From: Oenococcus sp. UCMA 16435
Lineage (GTDB): Bacteria; Bacillota; Bacilli; Lactobacillales; Lactobacillaceae
Assembly (NCBI GenBank): GCA_004010835.2
Contig: CP030868.2
Coordinates: 620,001-684,000, forward strand
DNA length: 64,000 nucleotides
Reading direction: 5' to 3'
The notes beneath the pieces were generated by a model, which had not been told where the DNA came from, searched no databases, and saw nothing but the letters and a program-made list of their open reading frames with translations. The translations under genes and the position numbers were made by a program. Of the stretch, positions 47,087 through 55,400 are shown piece after piece (position 1 is the first letter of the stretch; each line of letters opens with the position of its first letter).

Positions 47087-48441
47087 TATACATTTCTCCT
47101 TTCTTCGTTGATGCTCACCGCAGTACGCTTAGCTGATTTATCAAATATTTTTATACCGGCATAATAAACAACTGCTGAAATCACCAACACATTGAATGAA
47201 GGAATTCCCCAAGTAATAAAGAAACCAGATGCAATTCCTACAAGCCAGGCTACAATCGTAACCGGATTAAAGATTTCTGACTCGGTAGGTAATTGGCCCT
47301 TGTTGCGACTTTTATCCAATTGTTTGCGGGAACGCTTGAGGATCCAATAATCAGTAAACATAATTGAAGCGATAGGTGGAAACACAACACCTAAAACATT
47401 GAGAAAACCGCTGAATTGATCAATTAAACCAATTACAGAAAGGAAAGTTCCAAGGATGCCTGCGACAATCGTAACCAGTCCACGGTTTACATTCCAATGA
47501 AAAACTTGTTTGAAGAAATTAACAAAATCCAGAGTAGCCGAATATAAATTAAGATCGTTCACCTTGATACTAGAAAAGACTACCAACAAGATGCCAAATC
47601 CGCCTGTGAGCTTATAAATAATTGGCATAATGTTACTGCTGCCAACCGCGTGAGCCATTAATACGCCTAAAACATTCACACCTAATTCGCCAATTAATGT
47701 TCCAACAACTGAAACAATAAATACACCTTTCCAATTGTGATTGAATCTATTTAAATCGGGCATGATAATCGCACCGATAATAAAGTTTCCAGTTACCATC
47801 GTGATCGCTGCACTCATGCTAAGAGCTGCACCCGGCGCTGCCATAGTCACCAATCCGGTCATTGTATGGCCTTTTAACATATTGTAAGTTGCTAAGCCAA
47901 TGACCAAAATAAATGCAGGCACCGAAATATTGGAAGTCCAACTCAGACCCTTAAAACCAAAGAGAACTGAAAAAGTAACAACTAATCCCGTGATCGCTGC
48001 AACCAAAGCGAAATTAATATGGCCACCAAGCAAAGAGATAATCCCTTGAGCAAAAATAGAATTTTGGATACCAAACCATCCGATCAAACTAATCGCGAAT
48101 GTCAGTCCAACAAAAGCTGAACCAATTGTGCCAAAACCGGACCATTTAGATAGCAAACTTGTTGACAAACCTTCTCTTTGACCGGCTACTCCAAGTCCAA
48201 AGGCAATGAACTCCAATAAAGTTGAACCTAATGTTGTTGCAATAACAGCATCCAAAAAACTCATACCATAACCTAATTCTGCACCGAGCATAAATTGGCT
48301 AAGAGCAACAAATCCACCAATTTGGACAATCAAAACTTTCCAAACAGGCGTCTTATCTTTTTCTGGTACACGAGAAAGAGAATGATCATCTGCCATCTGA
48401 CTAATTTTTTTGCTTTCCGACTCCACGGATTTTAAAACCAT
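47086..48441 (-). CDS. NCS1-family permease (hydantoin/cytosine type)
   Basis: 451 residues and about 12 helices. LSQFMLGAELGYGMSFLDAVIATTLGS and the GNFIIGAIIMPDLNRF segment fit the NCS1 family, whose member Mhp1 carries hydantoins. It is the first gene of the permease-DUF917-HyuA operon, so it most likely imports their substrate. It is not closely similar by eye to the NCS1 protein at 656-2032. Confidence 0.85.
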   Translation of the reverse strand: MVLKSVESESKKISQMADDHSLSRVPEKDKTPVWKVLIVQIGGFVALSQFMLGAELGYGMSFLDAVIATTLGSTLLEFIAFGLGVAGQREGLSTSLLSKWSGFGTIGSAFVGLTFAISLIGWFGIQNSIFAQGIISLLGGHINFALVAAITGLVVTFSVLFGFKGLSWTSNISVPAFILVIGLATYNMLKGHTMTGLVTMAAPGAALSMSAAITMVTGNFIIGAIIMPDLNRFNHNWKGVFIVSVVGTLIGELGVNVLGVLMAHAVGSSNIMPIIYKLTGGFGILLVVFSSIKVNDLNLYSATLDFVNFFKQVFHWNVNRGLVTIVAGILGTFLSVIGLIDQFSGFLNVLGVVFPPIASIMFTDYWILKRSRKQLDKSRNKGQLPTESEIFNPVTIVAWLVGIASGFFITWGIPSFNVLVISAVVYYAGIKIFDKSAKRTAVSINEERRNV

Positions 48442-48525
48442 AAAATACCCCCTAATTTGTTTAACAATTGTTTAGGTTCTGCAGCCAATTGAAATTTCAT
48501 CATCTTTATCAACCACTTATAAACT

Positions 48526-48538
48526 AAGCAAATTGCTT
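48526..48538. promoter_or_regulatory. Palindrome upstream of the NCS1 permease, possible PucR operator
   Basis: AAGCAAATTGCTT is a 13-base palindrome with one central base, about 85 bp before the permease start. It lies between the operon and its adjacent PucR-type regulator gene. Its function is a guess. Confidence 0.35.
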
Positions 48539-48599
48539 CTTTAATTTATTAAGCATCAGTGTAAAGCAGGGTTGGATCAGCGTCTATGTTATTAATAAC

Positions 48600-48644
48600 A
48601 AAAATAGCCCATTCATTTTGTCAGAACAGGCAAAAGAATGGGCC
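48600..48644 (-). terminator. Terminator of the PucR-type regulator gene
   Basis: GCCCATTC and GAATGGGC pair with a 21-base loop, followed by T5 on the - strand, about 30 bases after the regulator stop. Confidence 0.7.
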
Positions 48645-48675
48645 ATCAATCATGGCAGCTTTTCAATTATTTTCC

Positions 48676-50247
48676 TTATTGATTAGCATGGTTGACCAAT
48701 CGCCAGACACCACATAATTCGTAAAGAAGCCAAGATGTCGGTGTTTTGTCAATTGAAAAACCAAAACGAATTTCCAGTTTTGCTAAACGATATTTAACCG
48801 TATTCGGATGAACATATAATAAAGTGGCCGTAGCAGCTATATTTTGATTAGTATCCAGCAAAAAAGTCGTCAGGGTCTGAAACAGCTCCGTTTGTTCGTG
48901 AGCCTTATCAATTAAACCAAGTTGACTATTCATAAAAGCATTCACCGATTGATCTCCCGCCCTAATTCTTCGGCGGCAAATTTCAGCCAAACGTAAATCG
49001 CCTAAAGTCACTACATCACGCTTAGGAAAAATAATCGTGGCATCGTCGGCAGCTGATTTAGTTAATTGAACAGCTTGACGTACTATTTCAGGTGTCATAA
49101 TTCCCTGGCAACAGATCGGAACGGTATCCTGCCAATCTCGACATTTAGCAGCCAGCATTTCACCCCACTTGTCCCAAACAGCGGGTTCCAAATCGCCTTT
49201 TGGCATGATATAAAGCATGCCATTATATCTTTCACAGATAGCAATCGAGGCATATTTAGCTGACAAATTTGCTATTTCCGTTTGATGAATTTGTCTATCT
49301 ATTCCCTGAAAATTTGGAATCAGCCACATATGATGCAATTCCGATAAATTAATATGATAAAACTTGCTCAAACGACGCATCCGGATTGGCTCATCTTCCA
49401 TAATCGAAGCAAGTAAAGCTACTTTGCTATCAGACTGAATATTATGTCCCCATAAATTCAAGGTAATCTGCAAAACTTCGGTTGCTTGCTGGCGATTATA
49501 GAGCCCAATTCTCTGATGGCCAACTAATAGTAAATGAATGATTCCAAGACGTTGATTATCACTCACAGTATCCCAATATAGAAATCGGTCATTAATCTCT
49601 TGTTGGCGATGCTCAGCGATAATATAGTTTCCCCAATGATCCTGGATGTTCAATGGCCATGAGGCACTTTGCAATAGCTGATAATCTTGATCAAATAAAG
49701 CCGCACTCACATGCAGACGCTCTGAAATAGTTCTTAACACCATACTCACAGACCGCAAAGAATCAGGCATTTTAGAAATTTTTTTAATTAAATCAACTGC
49801 AAAAAGAGGATGGTTCATTTTATCAAGAAAAACTGCTTGCATGATATCGGCTATGACACTGCTATAAGCCAGGCTCATATCGTGTGGTGGCATCATAATC
49901 AGCACATAATTAAGCTCATTAGCTGTCTCAACTAATTTGGCATCAATCTTAGGCATTATCAATCCAACATAAAAAATCACCATGCCAATATTGCCAACGC
50001 TCGAAAGCTGCTGGATATTTTTGCATTGCGCATTAATGTCATGACTAATACTGGCGAAAGCCGTTAGAGTAAGCTCGTTCCCAGAATATTCGATATTTTC
50101 ACTTAAATCTTTTTGCATCGGCGTGGTGTCCGCATACTCCAATACAGACACTGTATTAACTGTTTTTTTTAATTCTGAAGAGTTAGTCAACAGAACACTA
50201 CCCTTCATTGACGGCAGATGCAGCACATCTTGAATAGTCACACTCAT
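48676..50247 (-). CDS. PucR-family transcriptional regulator
   Basis: 523 residues. An N-terminal PucR domain (VLHLPSMKGSVLLTNSSEL, to about 140) is followed by a central sensor-like region. A C-terminal HTH_30 (LLDTNQNIAATATLLYVHPNTVKYRLAKLE, about 465-500) completes the family layout. PucR proteins usually activate purine, hydantoin or amino-acid catabolism genes in response to the substrate. The adjacent permease-DUF917-HyuA operon, in the same direction, is its likely target. It has its own terminator. Confidence 0.88.
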   Translation of the reverse strand: MSVTIQDVLHLPSMKGSVLLTNSSELKKTVNTVSVLEYADTTPMQKDLSENIEYSGNELTLTAFASISHDINAQCKNIQQLSSVGNIGMVIFYVGLIMPKIDAKLVETANELNYVLIMMPPHDMSLAYSSVIADIMQAVFLDKMNHPLFAVDLIKKISKMPDSLRSVSMVLRTISERLHVSAALFDQDYQLLQSASWPLNIQDHWGNYIIAEHRQQEINDRFLYWDTVSDNQRLGIIHLLLVGHQRIGLYNRQQATEVLQITLNLWGHNIQSDSKVALLASIMEDEPIRMRRLSKFYHINLSELHHMWLIPNFQGIDRQIHQTEIANLSAKYASIAICERYNGMLYIMPKGDLEPAVWDKWGEMLAAKCRDWQDTVPICCQGIMTPEIVRQAVQLTKSAADDATIIFPKRDVVTLGDLRLAEICRRRIRAGDQSVNAFMNSQLGLIDKAHEQTELFQTLTTFLLDTNQNIAATATLLYVHPNTVKYRLAKLEIRFGFSIDKTPTSWLLYELCGVWRLVNHANQ

Positions 50248-50658
50248 ATGAAAATATCACTTCCTATCATTTGATAATTAAAGCCATGTTAGCACAGGTG
50301 CTGGCTTACATTAAAAATGCCAAGTCGCTTGCTCACAGAAAAACAGTACGCAAGATTCTATAAAAAAACTCAGTATTTTTTATGTACTGAGTTCGCTTAT
50401 TTATTGGTTTGAAATTTTTAAACGAGATTGATTAAAGACGTGGATCTGATCACTTAGTATTTTTGAACAATAAAATATTGAGTAAGAACAGGAGATGGTG
50501 AATCAGTCTTTAACCTTTTCTGCTTTTGAGTTCTAATTTCTGGCCAAATTTACTAAAGATGTCGGATATCAAAACAAAAGACACATTATATTTTTATTTG
50601 TGATCACGTTTGTTAGATTTTGGTGCGACTGAAAATATATCTTTTGGGAAGCCTGTTT
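50248..50658. other. Intergenic stretch with no intact gene
   Basis: About 410 bases between the PucR gene and the toxin remnant. Contents: the PucR promoter side, a terminator hairpin at 50361-50393, and then about 260 bases in which I can see neither a coding frame nor an RNA. The part next to the remnant may be further decayed toxin-antitoxin DNA. Confidence 0.5.
50361..50393 (-). terminator. Terminator downstream of the decayed toxin gene
   Basis: AACTCAGTA and TACTGAGTT form a 9-bp stem with a 9-base loop and T7 on the - strand. It would have ended the old antitoxin-toxin transcript. Confidence 0.65.
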
Positions 50659-50925
50659 TCATAATGTGACCACACTTACCAAATTTTAACGATTCGCTCT
50701 TTTTTTGTCGACTGTATAAGCTACTCTGTGTTCACTATTAATTCGCATTGAATAAATTTTTTTATTTTTTGGGCTTAAAAGTTCCCAGTGATGTATCCTC
50801 TAATATGGATTTTCTTTCAAACCTGCAATAATTTCAAGATACGCCATATACAGACCGGCTTCTTTAGGTAAAGGAATTTCAAATTTTCTAACATCTCAAT
50901 GAGAGATAATAATAAATTCTATCAT
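50659..50925 (-). pseudogene. Txe/YoeB-type toxin pseudogene
   Basis: Reading the - strand from an ATG at 50925, the frame gives MIEFIIISH-stop-DVRKFEIPLPKEAG, then GLKENPY-stop-RIHHWELLSPKNKKIY, then SMRINSEHRVAYTVDKK. A one-base shift then restores ERIVKIW-stop-VWSHYE. WELLSPKN, SxRINxxHRVxYTV and the terminal HYE are typical of Txe/YoeB mRNA interferases, including the C-terminal His-Tyr. Three in-frame stops and a frameshift show it is dead. It begins five bases after the antitoxin stop, the usual antitoxin-toxin order. Confidence 0.8.
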
Positions 50926-50930
50926 CCAAA

Positions 50931-51194
50931 TTAGTATGCATTTCTTAAATCGAAATCATCTTCCTTTTCGTTTGCCATACGGTTTAATACTGCATCTAAG
51001 GTATCAGTCTTTTGGAGGTAATTCAGTTCTTGCATCTGCTCGTATTTTTCCTTGCTCATAATAACAGTTCCTTCATTGGGTAGATCTTTTTCGGACCAAT
51101 GCATCGTAATTTCGACTTCTTTACCAAAACGTGCAACATTTTTCAAAATATTATAGATATTATCGCGTAATTTAGTCTTTGCATAAACTTCCAT
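50931..51194 (-). CDS. YefM/Phd-like antitoxin, now without a working toxin
   Basis: About 87 residues from ATG 51194 (MEVYAKTKLRDNIYNILKNV). I prefer this to the frame's earlier start because the YefM/Phd N-terminus normally begins this way; no strong ribosome-binding site helps. VIMSKEKYEQMQELNYL is the family's middle motif and the acidic C-terminus would wrap the toxin. It is intact while the toxin gene behind it is destroyed. It may act as an anti-addiction factor or a repressor. Confidence 0.75.
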   Translation of the reverse strand: MEVYAKTKLRDNIYNILKNVARFGKEVEITMHWSEKDLPNEGTVIMSKEKYEQMQELNYLQKTDTLDAVLNRMANEKEDDFDLRNAY

Positions 51195-51240
51195 GTCCAA
51201 TAAATTTGTCAAAATACCAGCATACGTTAATTGCATGGCA

Positions 51241-51256
51241 TGTGCACAAATGCACA
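51241..51256. promoter_or_regulatory. Inverted repeat between divergent toxin-antitoxin units
   Basis: TGTGCA-CAAA-TGCACA is a perfect 6-bp inverted repeat in the region shared by the YefM-like gene (-) and the MqsR-like gene (+). A TATAAT box follows at 51315-51320. It could be an operator for either antitoxin. Confidence 0.4.
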
Positions 51257-51347
51257 GCGAAAAAACAACCAATCTATTTGATACTAAATAGTAGCAAAAA
51301 ATGGTTCAACGGTTTATAATGTATAGGTGAAGGGCGATGGGTGCGGG

Positions 51348-51638
51348 GTGGAAATAATACAAGTACTGGCTAAATTGAAATATTTAGTCTCGAGAAATGA
51401 TTTCATCCTAGTGAATAGACGAGCATCACACGCTCAGGCTGTTACGTCCAGTCTGGCTAAAATAATTACAAATCAGCTCCAAATTCGCGACTTTCAAAAA
51501 CACGAGTCAGACCGTGATAGGCCGGATGAATATGTATGGGTTTTCAAAACAGAATATGGCGACACCTACTACATCAAATTCAAATTTATTGAGAACGGCA
51601 GTAAAGTGAAATTCATTAGTTTTCATTTATCAAACTAA
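51348..51638 (+). CDS. MqsR-like toxin candidate
   Basis: About 97 residues. I use GTG 51348 because a TATAAT box at 51315-51320 would place the transcription start near 51327, where an earlier GTG lies. The C-terminal half (DEYVWVFKTEYGDTYYIKFKFIENGSKVKFISFHL) has the beta-strand pattern of MqsR/RelE-fold toxins; overall similarity is weak. The next gene, 19 bp on, has an MqsA-like middle and HTH. Toxin-first order is also that of mqsRA. An mRNA interferase is inferred, not shown. Confidence 0.6.
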   Translation: MEIIQVLAKLKYLVSRNDFILVNRRASHAQAVTSSLAKIITNQLQIRDFQKHESDRDRPDEYVWVFKTEYGDTYYIKFKFIENGSKVKFISFHLSN

Positions 51639-51657
51639 ATTGAGGGGGCAAGACAAG

Positions 51658-52590
51658 ATGGCTGATACATATATTAAAGACTATACGAATACTTTTATGA
51701 TCCACGGTCGTGAATACAAAGTGACTGCTCCGGCCAAATTTGATAACGAAACCGATGAACTGCTTGATGATATGGAATTGGACGATCAGGCAGTCGAAAT
51801 CGCTAACAGCAAGTACCGGACCGATATGGGTCTCGTATTTCCTGAGGACATAAAAAAATATCGCGCTAAGATTGGTCTGTCCCAAAGAGAACTGGCCAAA
51901 TTTTTGGGCTGGAGTCCTAACACGATTGCTTTATACGAGACTGGTGCCTTCCCTTCAAAAGGAAACAACAGGTTGTTAAAAGCCTTGATGTCTGACGACC
52001 ATTTGCTGACAGATTTTCTTGAGCAAGACGATCGTGAACTGTCCTCTACTATCATTGGCAAAATTAAGGACTATTTGAACGCTGAAAGTGACGACGTAAT
52101 TTTGGAAAAGGCATCTAAGCCTCACTTCACAGCTGTACAGCTTGCTAACTGGTATCGCGTGATTAATTATTTTAGCGCGCAAGATGACGAAAATATCGAA
52201 AATTTAACGCAAATGAAAGTTGTCAAACTATTATATTTTGCCTTTGGCCGTTATGCAGCTAAGTCACATGGCAAATTATTTGACTCACGCATCATTGCAA
52301 TGCCTTATGGCCCTGTGATTGAAGAAGTCCACCAAAATTTTAACGGGCAGCGAGATATTGTTTCTGGTGGTTTGGATGAAAAGGCGTTTAAAGATTTCAG
52401 CTTGGTCCAAGAGGACGTTGAAATTACTGCTTTGCTAAGAGGCATTTTGGACGATTACGGTGACCAGACTGCATCTGGGCTGAGTAAAATTACTCATCAA
52501 GCCGGTTCCCCCTGGTCTCTCACTAATCAAGGAGCTGTCATTAATCCAACACTTATTGCCGAGACATTCGCACGTGGTGCCGAACAATAA
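51658..52590 (+). CDS. MqsA-like HTH antitoxin fused to a Panacea (DUF4065/SocA) domain
   Basis: 310 residues from ATG 51658, with GGGGG nine bases upstream. Residues 1-65 look like an MqsA N-terminus without the zinc Cys pairs. Residues 60-115 are an MqsA/XRE HTH (VFPEDIKKYRAKIGLSQRELAKFLGWSPNTIALYE). After a linker, residues about 165-300 are a Panacea domain (QMKVVKLLYFAFGRYAAKSHGKLFDSRI, AMPYGPVIEEVH). Panacea antitoxins are known to pair with many unrelated toxins. Here the domain is joined to the MqsA-type operator-binding part and sits behind an MqsR-like toxin. Confidence 0.82.
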   Translation: MADTYIKDYTNTFMIHGREYKVTAPAKFDNETDELLDDMELDDQAVEIANSKYRTDMGLVFPEDIKKYRAKIGLSQRELAKFLGWSPNTIALYETGAFPSKGNNRLLKALMSDDHLLTDFLEQDDRELSSTIIGKIKDYLNAESDDVILEKASKPHFTAVQLANWYRVINYFSAQDDENIENLTQMKVVKLLYFAFGRYAAKSHGKLFDSRIIAMPYGPVIEEVHQNFNGQRDIVSGGLDEKAFKDFSLVQEDVEITALLRGILDDYGDQTASGLSKITHQAGSPWSLTNQGAVINPTLIAETFARGAEQ

Positions 52591-52950
52591 TCTTAATCGA
52601 AACAAATATTCCTTCCTCATGAGATATCTACGTGCAAAAATCAATAGTCGCCAATACAGCACAATTTGATCCCGATGGCCGCTACAACTACACGACCAGA
52701 AATTCTAGCAAGTTCTAGGACAGGCATAAAAAGACAGCACTCTCGAATAAGCAAGACTTAATTAACTTAAAAATACCTAATCTGATATGCTAATCGGAGG
52801 GAAACTGATTGTTCCGTTGGTTTCCCTGATTTAATAATCGTTTAGACTGACAAACGGTTCCCTGGTAGTTGGGTTAGTAAACTACTAGTTATCTTGGTGG
52901 TTGATAAAATTTCCGCCCTGCCGGTATACATAGAAAAGAAGGAACTAAAT
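52591..52950. other. Intergenic stretch with a hairpin, no gene
   Basis: About 360 bases between the Panacea antitoxin and the XRE regulator. GGGAAAC and GTTTCCC (52801-52828) form a 7-bp stem, and a related AAACGGTTCCC follows near 52853. The hairpin lacks a clear T run, so it may be an operator rather than a terminator. The frame before 52951 is open but short and not recognisable. Confidence 0.45.
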
Positions 52951-53250
52951 ATGAGTAAGACTTTAGATAAAAGTATGCAGGAATTAATGCAATATGCTAA
53001 AGGAGACTCTTCCAAAGTAAGTGTGGAATCCTATCAAATTCAGGATGCACCACATTTTCATGCAAAAGAGATTAAGCACATTCGGGAACAAATACCAGCT
53101 ACTCAACGTGTACTGGCACGTTATTTATCAGTTTCTCCTAGGACTGTTGAATCTTGGGAAGCAGATAGAACAGAGCCCAACGGCAGCTCTAGAAGATTGT
53201 TGCAGCTTATTGAGAAATATCCCAAATTGATCATGGAATTCTCAAAATAA
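52951..53250 (+). CDS. XRE-family HTH regulator, orphan antitoxin-like
   Basis: 99 residues from ATG 52951 (AAGGA seven bases upstream). The HTH is EIKHIREQIPATQRVLARYLSVSPRTVESWEADRTEPNG, near residues 40-75, resembling HigA/NadS-type antitoxins and MqsA-like HTH proteins. Such genes usually follow a RelE-like toxin gene, but none is intact upstream. It ends 20 bp before a strong terminator. It could be a solitary antitoxin or an autoregulator. Confidence 0.75.
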   Translation: MSKTLDKSMQELMQYAKGDSSKVSVESYQIQDAPHFHAKEIKHIREQIPATQRVLARYLSVSPRTVESWEADRTEPNGSSRRLLQLIEKYPKLIMEFSK

Positions 53251-53270
53251 ATCTTTGATAAACGTCATCA

Positions 53271-53315
53271 AAAAGAGTCACAAGCCTTTTTCGTCCAAAG
53301 GATTGTGACTCTTTT
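53271..53315 (+). terminator. Terminator of the XRE regulator gene
   Basis: AAAAGAGTCACAA and TTGTGACTCTTTT form a near-perfect stem of about 15 bp with a short loop, flanked by A and T tracts. It may work in both directions. Confidence 0.8.
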
Positions 53316-53352
53316 ATTTAGCAAATGTTTAAATGGACTTGCGGCAGTTTTC

Positions 53353-53382
53353 TGTAATCGCAACACAAACGTTGCGATTACA
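53353..53382. repeat. Perfect 12-bp inverted repeat with 6-base spacer
   Basis: TGTAATCGCAAC-ACAAAC-GTTGCGATTACA lies in a 265-bp non-coding stretch between the XRE gene and the HEPN operon. It has no T tail on either strand. It could be an operator, a recombination site or a mobile-element end. Confidence 0.7.
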
Positions 53383-53581
53383 AATATGTATGGTGGATTT
53401 TCTTGTGCGACGGGAGCGCTGTATTTCTAAAAATATAAATATGAATCTTGCAGGCCTTACCGTCCTGCTTTGCCCCAATGGTTGTCCAAAAAAAAACAAG
53501 CAACAGCAATCAGGATAATCCGTTGTTGCCAATAGCTAATACAGTCCCAATGCCCTACCCGTTTCGACACAATATGAATAT

Positions 53582-55090
53582 TTATAGTTTTTGCAATGAG
53601 AGAGACCATTCATCTGTTAGTTTCTCGAATGCTTGAATGGCCTCATAGACTTGCTTGTTCACCAAGGCTATAAATAAATTCCCGTGCACAATATCGTTAC
53701 GATATTCCCTAATTTGCTCAACTATTTTAAGAAATTGTCTTTTCGAGATTGGGACCCGTTTTTCTTCGGGTACGATTCGGTAATAGTGCTTTATAATTTG
53801 ATAAACAGAAGGTACGCCAGTAGAAAATGACCCAGATGTTTTGAGTGCGTCGAATGTTTCCTCACTGATAAGCTCTTTTCCTGCAAAATCTTGGTACGAT
53901 AAATCCCCCTCAAAAAAAGCATCTAAGACACTCTCATCTTCGAATCTCGACAATACCATTTTCATTTGAGAATAAAAATAATTTTCAAAAGAACTATTTA
54001 GAGCAATAATCGATTCACGTAATTTTCCAACTAATAAGTAGTTTTTTGCATCAGCTAATAGACTCCTCCACAAAATTTGGTTCTCATCAACTGCGAGCAG
54101 ATTAGCGAGCTGCTTATTTTCGTCTGCCGAATTATACTCATATTTAGCACTCATCCTGAATGTATTTTCACTTTGAAACACAACATTCATTACTTCTACA
54201 TCATCGGCCAAAAATCTAGTTGAGTTCATAGTGACCATACACGTATCGATCTCATCAATCCAATACCAATTTTTTTGCAACCTGTATCTGCTAATAATCT
54301 TATTGAGAAAGGATAGGCATCCTATTTGAATTTGACTTCTTGTCTCAGTATCACCAAAAAAATATATTTTCTTTGCAGATTCAGAAAAATATTTATTAAC
54401 AAGTAAGGTGACCTCTGTTCTTGTCTGACTACCGTATTTATCAAAGGCCATTTCCGCTACACCGTTAGTCGCTTTCATAGTGGCAGAACTTGTAGGTATT
54501 TTCCGAGTGGTTAGTTTGGTCCTAACACCCTCGACCATAAATTCAGTTTGATTTTCATTGATACCTAAAGGAAACGGAACATTGAATTTAAACTCAGTCC
54601 AAAAACTATTTCCCGATATAGACTTCCGAAGATGAATATTTTGTGAATATATTTTAGTTTCGTTCTGCAATTGTTCCGGGGACAAGGATTTCTCCAAATT
54701 AAGTTCAGCCACTTCTTTTATCAATTGACAAGCTTGATCATAATATCCAGATTTTGTTTGCTCACTTTCTAAAAATAAGAATAGAAACGCTCTGATTAGC
54801 TTGTCCTTGAAAAGGATTAGATTTGCATTCGGCTCGTTCTGGTATCGATTTGTATTTTCGATAAACCTAAATTCATCAAGCACACCAGAAAAATCTTTTT
54901 CTTGTAATTTGTCTTGAATATTGTCACGCAGAACTGGATAAATAATTTCTTTGATTTCAGTTAAATTTTTATCACGCACATGTCCAAATAAAGAATTAAT
55001 TTCTAAGCGCTTTTGCCGCTTTTCATTTTCATTTGGCGTATTTACATAATCCAACTTCAATAATTGGAATTGCTGTAATTCATCTTCCAT
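53582..55090 (-). CDS. HEPN-domain protein, candidate RNase effector
   Basis: 502 residues, not matched to a named family. The C-terminal 130 residues are helical and contain REYRNDIVHGN, an R-x4-H motif (R464, H469) with Asn after Arg, the catalytic signature of HEPN ribonucleases. The N-terminal 150 residues are helical; the middle (about 160-330) is mixed alpha/beta with no recognisable motif. It is the third gene of an overlapped operon (311-aa unknown, DUF3892-like, this gene), overlapping the DUF3892 gene by 11 bases. The setting among toxin-antitoxin and TIR genes suggests an abortive-infection effector. That role is inference. Confidence 0.8.
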   Translation of the reverse strand: MEDELQQFQLLKLDYVNTPNENEKRQKRLEINSLFGHVRDKNLTEIKEIIYPVLRDNIQDKLQEKDFSGVLDEFRFIENTNRYQNEPNANLILFKDKLIRAFLFLFLESEQTKSGYYDQACQLIKEVAELNLEKSLSPEQLQNETKIYSQNIHLRKSISGNSFWTEFKFNVPFPLGINENQTEFMVEGVRTKLTTRKIPTSSATMKATNGVAEMAFDKYGSQTRTEVTLLVNKYFSESAKKIYFFGDTETRSQIQIGCLSFLNKIISRYRLQKNWYWIDEIDTCMVTMNSTRFLADDVEVMNVVFQSENTFRMSAKYEYNSADENKQLANLLAVDENQILWRSLLADAKNYLLVGKLRESIIALNSSFENYFYSQMKMVLSRFEDESVLDAFFEGDLSYQDFAGKELISEETFDALKTSGSFSTGVPSVYQIIKHYYRIVPEEKRVPISKRQFLKIVEQIREYRNDIVHGNLFIALVNKQVYEAIQAFEKLTDEWSLSLQKL

Positions 55091-55400
55091 GATTAGCTCT
55101 CGGCAAACGCAATAAATTGTCTTTACCGGTGTTGTCTGTTTGTGACTTCACATATTGAGTATGTCCATCCGTGGCAGGCTCCAATAAAGGGTATGGGTCT
55201 ATATACACCTTAATTTTTAGTTGATTACTATTAACTAGCCAACGATGAATATCCTCTTTTTTATACCAGCCAATTAAGGGTTGCTGAGCTATTGTCCAAT
55301 TAGTAGCAGAATCTTGTTTCAAGTAAATTGAGTCAATCACTTTAAGATCATCGTCATTTTGATGTCCCGCCCGCATTAATATCTCAGTTGCATAAATCAT
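55080..55400 (-). CDS. Small DUF3892-like protein
   Basis: 106 residues from ATG 55400, with GGAGG nine bases upstream; the frame is open further 5' but that part lies inside the upstream gene. The order of strands in MIYATEILMRAGHQNDDDLKVIDSIYL and the length resemble DUF3892 proteins, a small family of unknown role; the match is by eye and weak. It overlaps the 311-residue gene (ATGA) and the HEPN gene. Equal, tight coupling suggests the three products form one complex. Confidence 0.65.
   Translation of the reverse strand: MIYATEILMRAGHQNDDDLKVIDSIYLKQDSATNWTIAQQPLIGWYKKEDIHRWLVNSNQLKIKVYIDPYPLLEPATDGHTQYVKSQTDNTGKDNLLRLPRANHGR

Noticed and set aside
52801..52828. Hairpin as terminator of the Panacea antitoxin gene
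   Set aside because: The stem is only 7 bp, lies 210 bases after the stop and lacks a T run, so I list it only as a feature of the intergenic stretch.
53448..53581. A - strand reading containing SKRVGHWD, similar to the end of tyrosine recombinases
   Set aside because: Only a few residues match, the Tyr and Arg box are absent, and the frame stops soon after. Not enough for an integrase remnant.
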